Source of the DNA: Metellina segmentata
Taxonomy: Eukaryota > Arthropoda > Arachnida > Araneae > Tetragnathidae
Direction of reading: 5' to 3'
Assembly (NCBI GenBank): GCA_947359465.1
Contig: OX375880.1
Span: 17,988,120-18,052,119, forward strand
DNA: 64,000 nt
Below, in pieces: positions 1 to 10,066 of the stretch (position 1 is its first letter; each line of letters begins with the position of its first letter). The notes under the pieces are model-generated. The model saw only the letters and a list, made by a program, of their open reading frames with translations, was not told where the DNA came from and made no database searches. The translations under genes were made by a program, and so were the position numbers.

Positions 1-281
1 GGGTAGGTACTTCAATTAACGTCATACTAAAGCGACACAACGAGCTATTGGTGACGGACCGCGATCAGTCCCTTAAGGGAAAGATTCGAGGACAACACCT
101 CGTAATTTTGAACCACGGTCAGATGACGTAGCAACAACTCAACGGAAGGACTTTCGTCCACGACAGAATTAATGTGCACCAGCAGTCTCTATACCATACG
201 CTTACAAACATCCATGCCCGGACAAGGTTTCGAACAAGGAAACCTTCCGATATCGAGAGGCTAACACCCTAACCACCTGGT
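1..281 (-). mobile_element. SINE-A copy, cut by the window edge
   Basis: Reverse-strand SINE-A copy. The tail motif (ACGTCATACTAAAG) is near base 20. Body blocks follow, and the remains of the tRNA-like head, including the B-box complement, are near 225-281. It is diverged, with a disturbed A box, and abuts the next copy directly. Confidence 0.85.
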
Positions 282-597
282 AATTGGTAATTATTAGTTA
301 ACGTCGTACTAGAGCAATTCAACGGGCTATTGACGACGGTCTGGGATCCCAAAGTGATCCTGATCCTAGGACAACAACACTTGATTTGGAATCACGGCAG
401 ATTTACGAGGCAACACCTGATCTGCACCCCACTCTCCAAACTTCCACACCAAGCCAACGGAAGGAATTTCGGCCACGGCAGATTTAAGGAGCATCATCCG
501 CCTCTACACCATACTCTTACAAACATCCATGCCATGACCCGGATTCGAACTTTCCGATCTAGAGGCTAACACCTCGACCACCTGATCGGTTTGTCCA
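282..597 (-). mobile_element. SINE-A copy
   Basis: Nearly full-length reverse-strand copy with tail GGTAATTATTAGTTAACG, body, B-box complement (GGATTCGAAC near 541) and A-box region. The short ORF inside it is only the reverse reading of the SINE. Confidence 0.87.
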
Positions 598-610
598 TAC
601 AGAAGAGAAA

Positions 611-932
611 GGTAGGTAATTTAATTACGTCGCACTAGAGCAACACAGCGGGTTATTGACGAAGGTTCGGGATCAATCCCCTAAGTGAAAGATCCGAGGA
701 CAACACCACGTCATTTAGAATCACGGTCAGATGACGAGGCAACACCTGAGCAGGCACACCACTCTCCAAACTTCCACGGCAACCCAACGTGAGGACTTTG
801 GCCACAAAGATTTAAGGTGCACCAGCCGCCTCTACACCATACGCTCACAAACATCCATGCACTGACTAGGATCCTAGCCAGGAACCTTCCGATCAAGAGG
901 CCAACACCTTAACCACCAGACCGGTTGGTCGG
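611..932 (-). mobile_element. SINE-A copy
   Basis: Reverse-strand copy from tail (GGTAGGTAATTTAATTACG) to head (ACCAGACCGGTTGGTCGG). It is the third head-to-tail copy in the first kilobase. Confidence 0.87.
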
Positions 933-944
933 AGAATTCAAATG

Positions 945-1064
945 AGGAGTTAACACTTGAGTTTGCGCATCCCACCCTTTCCAAACTTCCATACCACTCC
1001 AACTTGAGAACATTTGAGGCCACAACAAATTTAACGTGCATTAGCTTCCGTCTACGAAGACTCA
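945..1064 (-). repeat. SINE-B body fragment
   Basis: Body-only fragment: CTCCAAACTTCC, GAGGACATTTGAGGCC-like and ATTTAACGTGCA blocks match the SINE-B body. Head and tail are missing. Confidence 0.7.
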
Positions 1065-1065
1065 G

Positions 1066-1355
1066 TAGCCCAGTTGGAAGAATAACGGTCTAGTAACGAG
1101 AAGGTTGAGATTTCGAATCCAACCGAAGACCGTCGGGTACAAAGGGGGGACTCGTGCATGTTAAATCGTCGTGGCCTCAAATATCCTCGCGTTAGCGCCG
1201 TGTTTATGTTTGTAGATTGAGGTGCCAGCTCGGGTATTGCCTCGTCGTCTGACTGTGGATCGAAATTCTGTCGTGTTGTCCTCGGATCTTTCCCTTCGGA
1301 TACGATCCCGGACTGCCGCCAATAACCGATTGTATTGCCACAGTGCGACGTTTCT
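1066..1355 (+). mobile_element. SINE-B copy
   Basis: Forward SINE-B. The head has an A-box-like TAGCCCAGTTGG and a B-box-like TTTCGAATCC followed by AACCGAAGACCGTCG. The body and the CAGTGCGACGTT tail follow. The body is old and diverged, but the order head-body-tail is preserved. Confidence 0.8.
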
Positions 1356-1378
1356 GCATCTATTTTAATATATTTTGC

Positions 1379-1709
1379 AGACCAACCGGTCTGGTGGTTA
1401 AGGTGTTAGCCTCTAGATCGTAAGGTTCCTGGTTCGAATCCGGGTCAGGGCATGGATGTTTGTAAGTGTATGGTGTAGAGGCGGCTGGTGCACCTTAAAT
1501 CTGTCGGGGCCGAAAGTCCTCACGTTGGGTTGGCGTGGAAGTTTGGAGAGTGGGGTGCCAGCTCAGGTGTTGCTTCGTCATCTGACCGTAGTTCAAAATT
1601 ACGAAGTGTTGTCCTCGGATCTTTCCCTTAAGTGACTGATCCCGGTCCGTCGACAGCCCGATGTGTTGCTCTAGTACGACGTTAAATAAGAATCATCAAT
1701 TACCATTTA
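1379..1709 (+). mobile_element. SINE-A copy, full length
   Basis: Starts GACCAACCGG, has A box TGGTGGTTAAGG and B box GGTTCGAATCC, then the full body, and ends in an ATTACCATT tail. Confidence 0.9.
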
Positions 1710-1716
1710 ATATATT

Positions 1717-1808
1717 TTATCCTTGGATCTTTCACTTGGGGATTGATCCCGGACCGTCGTCTATAGCTTGTTGTGTTGCTGCAGTGCTACGTTAATTGAA
1801 ATACCTTC
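1717..1808 (+). repeat. SINE 3'-end fragment
   Basis: Only the last ~90 bp of a forward SINE: GGATCTTTCACTTGGGGATTGATCCCGG, then the TTGTGTTGCT block and a TTAATTGAAATACCT tail of SINE-B type. Confidence 0.75.
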
Positions 1809-2940
1809 CAAAGGTAGATTCTAGGTACTTTTTATGGTTGCTTCAGACACCTGCACCGATTGGTAGGTTACGAAGATACATGCCACGCGCATGCGTAGTC
1901 CAATCGGTGTTGATACGCAGTCTTCTTGATTAAAAACAAAGAAAATAAAAGCAGTACGTCAACGATGATAATAATTACGGAATTCTTTCGGATCCTGAAG
2001 CTTATTCCGAAAGTTATCAGGATATATAATTGCACAGCCAACTAGACTCCTGAATAAATCAGAAGCAAAATATACGTGATGATACGTAGTTACTTTCGAT
2101 GCAAAATAATTACTTCCAGTACTGGTTATTACTTCTTTTATCCTTTGTGCTGCCTTATTTCATTGCAAATATTTAAGAAAATGCATTTTCCCCCGAAATA
2201 AAAATTAAATAACTATAAGCTCCTTTTAAGCGGACTTCCCGAGCAAACGTTTTTTAATACGATGCCAGATAACGAAGCTTATTCCTGCAATTTCGCATCT
2301 CATTAAAAATATACGAAATTTTAATGACAGTGGAATTGAAATTTGTACATATCCAAAAGAGGAATAAAATATCTTCCATTAAATTACGACGAAAGTAAAT
2401 TCAGCACTGCATATAAAATGGGTTTTAATAATAAAGTTCGATAATAACTTTATTCTCTTTTCTGCGACAAAATAAGTAATTCACTTCAGTTCATGGATTA
2501 CAGGATGCAGACGTGAATTATTCAGAAGCGTGTAATTTTATTATAAAGATGGGGAACGTAATTCAGAAAGAATATATTGAAGTTCACTTTTTTTTTCATG
2601 CTAAGTGCTGAACTCTTCTGATAAATTATTTAAATCAAATATGTAACGACGTTATTTGAGAATTAATATTCTAAACCTTTCGAGAGTTCCAAATACGAAA
2701 CAAGGCAAGTGCATTCAATCCTTGGTAATACATTTAAATTTGCGAACTGTCGTATTCGATGAAAAAATCTGCCATCGGAATAACAACATGACATTTTGAA
2801 TTCTACCTACTAAATGTTAGATTACTTTATTATGCAATTTTTACAGAATTCTGTTTTTCGCTTGGGTTTGCTACAGCCCGTTTGCTCAAGTATGACGTCA
2901 TTTAAATACCTACTCACTTTTACAGAGTTTTTTTTTTTTT
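1809..2940. other. AT-rich spacer, no gene seen
   Basis: No ORF with recognisable features. The only structure noted is a 10-bp dyad CACCGATTGG (1854-1863) / CCAATCGGTG (1900-1909), which could be a hairpin or a MITE end, and a poly-T run near 2932-2943. Confidence 0.5.
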
Positions 2941-2984
2941 TTTAATTAACGTCACATTGGAGTAACACAGAGGGATATTGCTTT
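2941..2984 (-). repeat. SINE tail fragment
   Basis: TTAATTAACGTCACATTGGAGTAACACAG matches about 40 bp of the SINE-B tail in reverse orientation. Confidence 0.6.
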
Positions 2985-3023
2985 TACAGAATTGATTGAT
3001 CAGTGAGTGTTTAACAACAGTAA

Positions 3024-3354
3024 ACCGACCAACCGGTATAGTGGTTAAGGTGGTAGCCTCTAGATCGGAAGGTTCCTGGTTCGAATCCGGGTCCGGGCAT
3101 GGATGTTTGTAAGCGTATGGCGTAGAGGCGGCTGGTGCACCTTAAATCTGTCGTGGCCGAAAGTCCACGTTGGGTTGGCGTGGAAGTTTGGAGAGTGGGG
3201 TGCTAGCTCAGGTGTTGCTTCGTCATCTGACCGTGGTTCAAAATTACGAGGTCTTGTCCTCGGATCTTTCCCTTAAGGGATTGATCCCGGACCGTCGTCA
3301 ATAGCCCGTTGTGTTGCTCTAGTACGACGTTAACTAAAATTACCATTACCATTT
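3024..3354 (+). mobile_element. SINE-A copy with 10-bp TSD
   Basis: Full-length forward copy flanked by ACAACAGTAA at 3014-3023 and 3355-3364. Both promoter boxes are intact (TAGTGGTTAAGG, GGTTCGAATCC). It has few private changes, so it is a young insertion. Confidence 0.95.
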
Positions 3355-3397
3355 ACAACAGTAACAGCAGACCCTAACTCCAAAGTGCGAACTTTTT

Positions 3398-3473
3398 TGG
3401 TCCGATGACGAGGTCATATACCTCAACTGGTACCCCAATCTCCAAACGTCCACATCACACCAACGTGAAGACA
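3398..3473 (-). repeat. SINE body fragment
   Basis: Diverged reverse-strand body: GATGACGAGGTCA, CAACTGGTACCCCAATCTCC and CACACCAACGTGAAGACATTTG. Confidence 0.65.
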
Positions 3474-3801
3474 TTTGGTAATGGTAATTTTAGTTAATTA
3501 ACGTCGTACTAGAGCAACACAATTCGCTATTGACGACGGACCAGGATCAGTCCCTTAAGGGAAAGATCCGAGGACAACACGTCGTTATTTTGAACCACGG
3601 TGAGATGACGAAGCAACACCTGAGATGGAACCCCGCTCTCCTAACTTCCACACCAACCCAACATGAGGACTTTCGGCCACGACAGATTTAAGGTGCACCA
3701 GCAGCCTCTAAACCATACGCTTACAAACATCCATACCCGGATTCAAACCAGAAACCTTCCGATCTAGAGGCTAACACCTTAACTGCTATACCGGTTGGTC
3801 A
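3474..3801 (-). mobile_element. SINE-A copy
   Basis: Reverse-strand copy with a doubled TTAATTAA near the tail, full body and head ending CTATACCGGTTGGTC. It is followed at once by another copy whose tail starts at the head of this one. Confidence 0.88.
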
Positions 3802-4134
3802 GGTAATGGTAATGGTAATTTTAGTTAACGTCGTACTAGAGCAACACAACGGGCTATTGACGACGGTCCGGGATTAGTCCCATAAGGGAAAGATCCGAGG
3901 ACAACAACTCGTAATTTTGAACCACGGTCAGATGACGAAGCAACACCTGAATTGGCACCCCACTCTCCAAATTCCCACACCAACCCAACGTGAGGAATTT
4001 CGGTCACGCCGTAGTTAAGCTGCACCAGCCGCCTCTACACCATACGCTTACAAAATCCATGCACTGACCCGGATTCGAACCAGGAACCTTCCGATCTAGA
4101 GGCTAACACCGTAACCATCAGATCGGTTGGTCGG
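3802..4134 (-). mobile_element. SINE-A copy
   Basis: Reverse-strand copy with a long GGTAATGGTAATGGTAATTTT tail, body and head (CAGATCGGTTGGTCGG). It lies in tandem with the preceding copy. Confidence 0.9.
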
Positions 4135-4427
4135 AAGAGTAATGTACTAGCAACTGGTGAGGGTTGTGAATTTCGAATCCAATCTAAGACCGTCGTGCAC
4201 AAAATGGGGTGTGTGGTGCACGTTAAATCTCTCCTGGTCTCAAAAGTCCTCACGGTATCGTGGTGTGGACGCTTGGAAAAATGGAAATGCCAGCTTAAAT
4301 GTGACCTTGTCATATGACCGTGGTGTTGTCCTCGAATCTTTCACTTACGAGATAGATCTCGGACCGTTGTCAATAGCGCTGTGTTTGTTGCTCTAGTATG
4401 ATGTTAATTAAAAAATTACCAAATTAC
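4135..4427 (+). mobile_element. SINE-B copy
   Basis: Forward SINE-B with B-box-like ATTTCGAATCC, AAGACCGTCGTGCAC, body with GTCGTGGTGTGGACGC-like blocks, and a TTAATTAAAAAATTACC tail. The start of the head is damaged at the junction with the previous SINE. Confidence 0.8.
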
Positions 4428-4486
4428 CTGGACCCTCGCCAATAACCCGTTGTGTCGCTCCAATACGAAGTCAATTAAATACCCTT
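4428..4486 (+). repeat. SINE tail fragment
   Basis: An extra copy of the last 58 bp of the SINE (GGACCCTCGCCAATAACCCG ... AATTAAATACC) follows the previous copy. The same tail-duplication pattern is seen at 22531-22602 and in the 27.6-28.3 kb array. Confidence 0.7.
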
Positions 4487-4904
4487 ATCTTATTGACAAA
4501 TGTAGACATTCACATTTTTCTTCTGGTAAAGTTTAATCGGTGTCAATCTTTTCAAACTCGAACAGAAACCAATTCAAAGATCTAAGTTTCAGTCGCATTT
4601 TCTTTAATTCAATTTTCGGAATGCGCATCTTTGTATTAATTCCATCTTGAATCGGATTGCCGAAATATTTAGTTTCAATGATTTGAAGCTTCGATATTTT
4701 CTCCTTTACTTTCAAAAACCAGATATTCGTGAAGGTTACGTTTCGAAATTTCGTCTTCGAGGAGTTATTTGTTAGTTTTCTTTAAAATAATCGATTAAAT
4801 GTACCAGGTACTCGACTTTACGTCTTTCGGAATTTTCTTTTAAAAGACACTGAAGGAGAATTCATTCAATCGCTCAAGTTTTTCTTGTTTGGAATACAAC
4901 TAAC
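4487..4904. other. AT-rich spacer, nothing recognised
   Basis: AT-rich sequence with no coding or repeat signal that I can identify. Confidence 0.4.
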
Positions 4905-5157
4905 AAATTTGGCATTGATCTTGCTCGTTACGGCCCTCAGGAGCAGAAATTGCTTAAAACCGAGACGTACGTCGTAGAATAAAGTCTTTGCAGAACAATT
5001 TTTCCTTCATTTTAAATCAATCATAAGTTACGATGTTCTGTAGTGCAAAGCGAGCTCCTTGTCACAATTTTTTATCTTTTCTAGCTGCAAAATAACCTCC
5101 CTACACCGCCCAAATTACCACAAACACTTTATAACTAATACATCTTCGATGTCAATG
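4905..5157. repeat. Dispersed repeat, left part (paralogue of 47.39-47.62 kb)
   Basis: This stretch and 5491-5640 together are a diverged second copy of 47390-47745. Shared blocks include GCAGAACAATTTTTCCTT, ACAACCTCCCTACACC-like and AAATTACCACAAACACTTTATAA. The 47-kb copy lies inside a hAT element, so this is probably an internal fragment of that hAT family, split here by a SINE. Confidence 0.75.
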
Positions 5158-5490
5158 GCCGACCAACCGGTATAGTGGTTAAGGTGTTATCCTCTAGATC
5201 GGAAGGTTCCTGGTTCGAATCCGGGTTCGGGCATGGATGTTTGTAAGCGTATGGTGTAGAGGCGGCTGGTGCACCTTAAATCTGTCGTGGCCGAAAGTCC
5301 TCACGTTGGGTTGGCGTGGAAGTTTGGAGAGTGGGGTGCCAGCTCAGGTGTTGCCTCGTCATCTGACCGTGGTTCAAAATTACGAGGTGTTGTCCTCGGA
5401 TCTTTCCCTTAAGGGACTGATCCCGGACCGTCGTCAATAGCCCGTTGTGTTGCTCTAGTACGACGTTAACTAAAAATTACCAATTACCAA
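5158..5490 (+). mobile_element. SINE-A reference copy with perfect 12-bp TSD
   Basis: Full-length tRNA-derived SINE. It starts GCCGACCAACCGG, has A box TAGTGGTTAAGG near 5174 and B box GGTTCGAATCC near 5213, then a body of about 230 bp, and ends ACTAAAAATTACCAATTACCAA. TCGATGTCAATG is present on both sides (5146-5157, 5491-5502), as expected for LINE-mediated insertion. It is not a tRNA gene, because no acceptor-stem pairing closes around the boxes. It splits an older repeat. Confidence 0.96.
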
Positions 5491-5640
5491 TCGATGTCAA
5501 TGACAAAATATTTAACTTCAAAAGTCATCGACAGAATTCCAAATTCTGAAAGTATACCTTGGTGTTAAAGAGAGTAAGTTAATTTACTTTGATGGTGTTT
5601 TATTATAAATATGTAATTCAGTAACCTACAATAATGAACC
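5491..5640. repeat. Dispersed repeat, right part
   Basis: Continues the sequence interrupted at 5157. GACAAAATATTTAACTTC, TCGACAGAATT and AAGTAAGTTAATT blocks match 47600-47745. Confidence 0.72.
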
Positions 5641-6150
5641 GGACAGCAAGGTGTATTGGTATAACGAAAATAATACATGCTTTAATAGGGGGGGTTGTCC
5701 CCTACGTGCTGTAATTACACTAGCAACCCTTCTGGGCATACTTTCAACAAGCTTTGATACACAGCTATGGGTATTTGTGTCCATTCCTGCTGCAAGAATG
5801 TCGCCAGCTGAGCTGTAGATTTCGGACGTGGTTCCCTGGTCCATAAGCGTAACACTCTAAAGGGTCCCACAAATGTTCTATGGGGGTAAGGTTGGGACTC
5901 TGAACAGGCCAAGGAAGACGTTTTGCATCCATATATTGATACCACTACTTAACAGAGGCTGCAACATTACATGGGTCGTTGTCATCCTGGAAGTAACATT
6001 CGTCCATTCCATAAAATTTCCAGAGCGTAGGAAGAACCTGATTGTTCAAAATGTTCATATAGGCGTCGCGTCAGCGTTCAATTGACCAGGAACAACGTAC
6101 AAAGGTCCCAGGCCATACCACGAAAAACACCCACCAACCACGGGGTTTCA
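5640..6150 (-). pseudogene. Tc1-like transposase remnant
   Basis: Reading the reverse strand with frameshifts gives the end of a Tc1-type DDE transposase. A FQDDNDP motif (second catalytic Asp region) lies near 5975-6000. WPVQSPNLTPIEHLWD, with the catalytic Glu, lies near 5855-5920. A MPRRVASVI motif typical of the Tc1 C-terminus lies near 5700-5740. An upstream piece (GTFVRCSW-like) is near 6090-6130. The family protein is about 340 residues, so roughly the C-terminal half remains, with stops and frameshifts. TIRs were not identified. It abuts the 4905-5640 repeat, so an older junction is likely. Confidence 0.85.
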
Positions 6151-6159
6151 AGTGTCCAA

Positions 6160-6302
6160 CCAACAACCGTCGTGCACGGTGAGGTCTGGTACACGTTAAA
6201 TCAGTCGGGCCCAAATATCCTCACGTTGGCATGAAAGTTTGGAGAGTGGTGTGCCAGCTCAGGTGTTGACCTCGTCATCTGACCGTGGTTCAAAATTAAG
6301 TG
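6160..6302 (+). repeat. SINE-B fragment
   Basis: Forward fragment with AACCGTCGTGCACGG, ACACGTTAAATCAGTCG and GAAAGTTTGGAGAGTGG, ending at GTTCAAAATTA. The head and tail are missing. Confidence 0.75.
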
Positions 6303-6351
6303 GTATTCGGGGTTTTATGGCGCAAGGGTCATATTTCTCCTTGCTTCACCA

Positions 6352-6666
6352 GGTAAGGTAGTTTTAATTAACGCTGTACAAAAGCAACACAACGGGCTAT
6401 TGATGGCCGTCCGGAATCAATCCCCTAAAGGAAAGATCCCAAGACAACACCGCGTAATTTTGAACCACGATCAGAGGACCAGGCAACCCCACTCTTCAAA
6501 CTTCCACATCAACCAATTTTGTGAGGACTTCCGCCCTCGACATTTTTTAGGTGCACGAGCTGCCTCTACACCATACGCTTAGATATATCCATGCACTGAG
6601 TCGGATTTGAACCGGGAACCATCGGATCTAGAGGCGAACACCTTAACCACCAGACCGGTTGGTCGG
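6352..6666 (-). mobile_element. SINE-A copy
   Basis: Older reverse-strand copy with a TTTTAATTAACGCTG tail and head ACCAGACCGGTTGGTCGG. A second SINE inserted immediately beyond its head. Confidence 0.87.
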
Positions 6667-6687
6667 CTTATTCTTACGGAGAGAAAT

Positions 6688-7011
6688 TGGTAATGTTTGT
6701 TAACGTCGTACTAGAGCAACACAACGGTGTATTGACGACGGTGCGGGATCAGTCCCTTAAGGGAAAGAACCGAGGACAACACCTCGTCATTTTGAACCAC
6801 GGTCAGATGACGAGGCAACACCTGAGCTGGCACCCCACTCTCCAAACTTCCACACCAATCCAACGTGAGGACTTTTGGCCATGACTGATTTAAGATGCAC
6901 CAGAGGCCTCTACACCATACGTTTGCAAACATCCATGCCCGGACCCGGATTGGAACCAGGAACCTTCCGATCTAGAGGCTAACACCTTAACCACTATGCC
7001 GGTTGGTCGGC
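6688..7011 (-). mobile_element. SINE-A copy with ~21-bp flanking repeat
   Basis: Reverse-strand copy. The flank CTTATTCTTACGGAGAGAAAT (6667-6687) recurs at 7012-7032 with two mismatches, which is a TSD. B-box complement GGATTGGAAC has one change. Confidence 0.92.
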
Positions 7012-7046
7012 TTATTCTCACGGATAGAAATACAACCAGAAAAGAA

Positions 7047-7123
7047 TGCACCTGACAGGAATTGAATCTGAGCCACCTACAACTCGAAGGTGGCTTGCGC
7101 AGTGGGCACATCCACTGAGCCTA
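7047..7123 (-). repeat. tRNA-like head, type C
   Basis: On the reverse strand GGCTCAGTGGATG (A-box-like) is followed by AGATTCAATTCC (B-box-like). The same arrangement recurs at 21940-22025 and 22815-22905. It does not fold as a complete tRNA, so I read it as a third SINE head. Confidence 0.6.
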
Positions 7124-7125
7124 AA

Positions 7126-7222
7126 ACGACCAGGTATTATCCTCGAATCTATCCCTTGGGGTTAGATCTGGACCGTCGCCGGCAGCCCGTTGTGTCGCTC
7201 CAGTGTCACGTTTATAAAAAAT
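7126..7222 (+). repeat. SINE 3'-end fragment
   Basis: Forward fragment from TATTATCCTCGAATCTATCCC through GGACCGTCGCC and CCGTTGTGTCGCTCCAGTG to a short tail (SINE-B type). Confidence 0.75.
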
Positions 7223-7758
7223 ACAAACACATTTATTTGTGAAGAAATTCCAAGACCAAGGCCGCGTGGTTCCGTCGCCGTGCTCGGCCTATCGCCTAAT
7301 TGCACCTTTTCGGAGGTTCAACGCCCATCCTAATCCGACATCCTATTGGTCGTTATCATCCAATTAAAGCCATTACACAACGCCTCTAATCAGCGGGCCC
7401 CCGGAAGCTGGGTTCAAAGGCTTAGAGCTGATATCCGCCAGCGCGCTCAAAAGGTGAAATGCGGAAGTTCGCACTCGCAACAAAACCTCGCGCACTTTTT
7501 CCGAGGCAGATAACATGGCGAATTATGGGACCTTTTCTGGAAATGAGCGAGATTCCACACATTGCTTGACAACGCGGACACTGAAAAGATAAGGTACCGT
7601 TTCGACAGTTGTCGGATCTGTAGCTAGGTATTTAACCTTTACACAGCTGCACTTAGATTTATACAATCGTCTCTAGATACGGCTTTTTAGCCTGCATGTC
7701 AGACCCCCTTACCTGTCTGATGGCTTCTCTCTTGAGGCAAGCATGATGAATCCAGAGT
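7223..7758. other. GC-richer spacer
   Basis: 7255-7560 is clearly less AT-rich than its surroundings and contains no recognised repeat. It carries no convincing ORF. It could be host unique sequence (for example a CpG-rich upstream region), but nothing in it proves that. Confidence 0.35.
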
Positions 7759-7766
7759 GTGAGCAC

Positions 7767-8866
7767 CAGGGACGTGCCAACGTTTTGGAGACGGGGGGGG
7801 GGGCGAGCATAGACGGAACAAGGTTTGTTGAATGGGTGGGGGTGGGGAGTTCTCCCGAAATGTATGAACTGTACCACCAGTAAAAAGGCTGAACAATCCA
7901 TCAGGAAAAAATTCAGGACAGTTCACTCTCAGGCAGTTACTCGTATTTACTTCAAATAAGAAAGCCGACAATTTAAAAGACCCTATATTGTAAATAATCA
8001 AAATAAAAGCAATGACAGATTTGTTGCGATTTGTTGAATGCCCTTAACTTCAAATGACATTTCCGTCAGTTGGTATGGCGCTTCTTGTCCACTTTGGGAC
8101 CTAGTGCCATAAAACCCTAACATCCAATCCGTCAGTCGGTCATAAAAATCAATCGTTTTTTTCGAAACTGTCCAAGTGGGCACCCAAAAGAAAAGTGATC
8201 GCGGAATCGTTTGCCCGTCAAAGACATGTTCGAGCCCTGAAGGGTCTAGGGGGTGAAGCCACTATACAGCAAATTCTTCGAAAATAGATAGTCATCTCGT
8301 GGCATTCAAGTTCGAGAACCACGTGCATTCATTTTGGGAGTAGAACAGAACCACTTTGAAGTCGTAAAAAAAAAAAAACGATAAGCAAGCAATAGAAAGC
8401 GATACTGGGCCACTTTACTCCACGCATTCAAAGGAAGAATTTAATTTTTTGGTACTTTCAATGGTAAGAAGGTAGTGAAACGAAGAAGTAATTTTTTCTT
8501 AGACAGGCGATTTGAAAGGAAAAGTGTTCGTGGGAGGTCAAAATACTGAGGGCGCTTGAGTTCAAAGGTGAAAGGGGATGGGAAGATATATTGACCTATT
8601 GGAGAAAAGACTGAAAGGAAAGAGGGATGTAAGGGGACTGGTCTCTGTAGAGAATTGTGTTAAGGGGGTTAGCTTTAACTATCGTGACAGGAAATGAAAT
8701 TAGAAACCAAAGTTGTTTTAACGGCACTGTTTTAATGTTACTTTTAAAGTTAAATTTTAAAAATGTTCCTTGATTGGGGGGGGGGGCGAAATATACCTTT
8801 CGCCCCTTCTCCTCAGTGACAGGGGGTTCTTAAACCCCCCCCCCCCCCCCTGTTGGCACGTGCCTG
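7767..8866. mobile_element. hAT-type element with 8-bp TSD
   Basis: The left end begins CAGGGACGTGCCAAC and the right end is the inverse of CAGGCACGTGCCAAC. GTGAGCAC occurs immediately outside both (7759-7766, 8867-8874). Terminal CAG and an 8-bp TSD indicate hAT. Subterminal homopolymers face inward: poly-G near 7792-7802 and 8776-8786, poly-C near 8835-8850. I see no transposase motif in the ~1.1 kb interior, so it is probably non-autonomous. An open frame at 7998-8183 (reverse) has no family signature. Confidence 0.9.
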
Positions 8867-8874
8867 GTGAGCAC

Positions 8875-9150
8875 GGTGGCCTTGTGTTGAATGAAAACTA
8901 TGAGCTGGGACGGACACCTTTTGCTTTGGGCGGGGGCGCGATATTCCACTTTGACTAACTCCCGGGTACTCGCGTCGCCAAGCTTGCCAAACCAGTCGAA
9001 TTTTTAAGCTGTCTGTCGTTCCGCGGTAATCCCTCCCCCGTAAGTTGGCAACCCACGTCCTCATGCAACGCGCCCGTCTCGTACCGTCGACACTAGCGCG
9101 TCTATTGTTTGTTTGTTATCCAGAGGCTTGATTATCAATTATCATCGAAG
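8875..9150. other. Spacer
   Basis: Flank of the hAT insertion. GC is mixed and no coding or repeat signal is recognised. Confidence 0.3.
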
Positions 9151-9575
9151 ATGGACACGTTTAAAGACAAATATTTAGGCGAGTTGAAGAAGGAATTCTT
9201 ACTTGCATTAGACGAGTATAGTTGAAACGACGAAAAAATCGTTTTTGATGGCGCAATCCAAACCGAGAAGGAAATGAAGATGTTTGGAAAGCTTCAGCTC
9301 ACTAACCAACACGATGTCATATATATGTTTCAATGATATAACAACAAAATTTTTATTATTTGACTACTGTCACTTTTCTTGCCGGGGTGCGATTCGTAAA
9401 TTAGTCTACCATAAAAACTTAATTAATTTCAGGCATTACGCCAGAAAAGATGCGACTGTTTATGGAATTCAAAACAAATATTGAGTTGAAGTGGTGTTGC
9501 ACAAAAACGGGTTTAAAATACACATCGGATGAGCTCTTGACAAAATGTTACAGCAAAACATTAAATTCTCCGTAA
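9151..9575 (+). pseudogene. Candidate two-exon coding remnant
   Basis: An ATG at 9151 opens MDTFKDKYLGELKKEF and stops at codon 25 (TGA, 9223). The same frame then continues as plausible protein (DEKIVFDGAIQTEKEMKMFG) to about 9295. An acceptor-like TTAATTTCAG ends at 9432. It is followed by an open stretch beginning ITPEKMRLFMEF and including IELKWCCTKTG, ending at a TAA at 9573-9575. Composition looks coding, but I do not recognise the family. The presumed intron contains a ~70-bp repeat shared with 58077-58145. It could be a decayed host gene, a decayed transposon gene, or chance. Confidence 0.35.
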
Positions 9576-10066
9576 ACAAACAGCGCGCTTCCATTCAGAA
9601 GAAGACCCCCTTACCTAATTACCTAACTTGAGCGCTAGAGGCTTGAATGGCATTTACGACTGACGCTTTCCTATCATACTATTGTGTGCCGAGCGACCTT
9701 CTGCCTTTCCCCCAAAGCGTTCACACTTCACGGACCAAGGTCAACAAGATAGGGTACCGAACAAAGAGGGAACCTCTAGACCAGGGACGGCAAACCTTTT
9801 CAACAAGTTGATCACATTTTGTTCAGAATTTTTTAGTACTAGCTCGTGGGTCACTTGGAAGAGGAGGGAAGGAAGCATGGTAAAAAACTACTTTTTTTTG
9901 TTCTCAATTTTTCAATCCCCTCGTCAAACGCGCGTTGAAATGTCTCATGTGAACGTGGCCTTAAGCCCCGTTCACATGAGGCGTTTGAAACGCGCGTCTG
10001 GGGAGGTGCCGCCATTAAATTGTGTATTTTTATTCCTCTAATTCAAGTTAATATCCTATTAATTAC

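Noticed and set aside
5158..5235. True tRNA gene
   Set aside because: A and B boxes are present, but the ends do not pair and the sequence continues as a 330-bp SINE with TSDs.
5237..5440. Many 60-80 codon frames with the pattern MFVSVWCRGGWCTL or NVVLEQHNGLLTTVRDQS
   Set aside because: They are forward or reverse readings of SINE-A/B copies. They recur with each SINE and break at SINE ends.
7223..7560. CpG-island-like promoter
   Set aside because: The GC shift is real, but no transcript start or adjoining exon can be supported.
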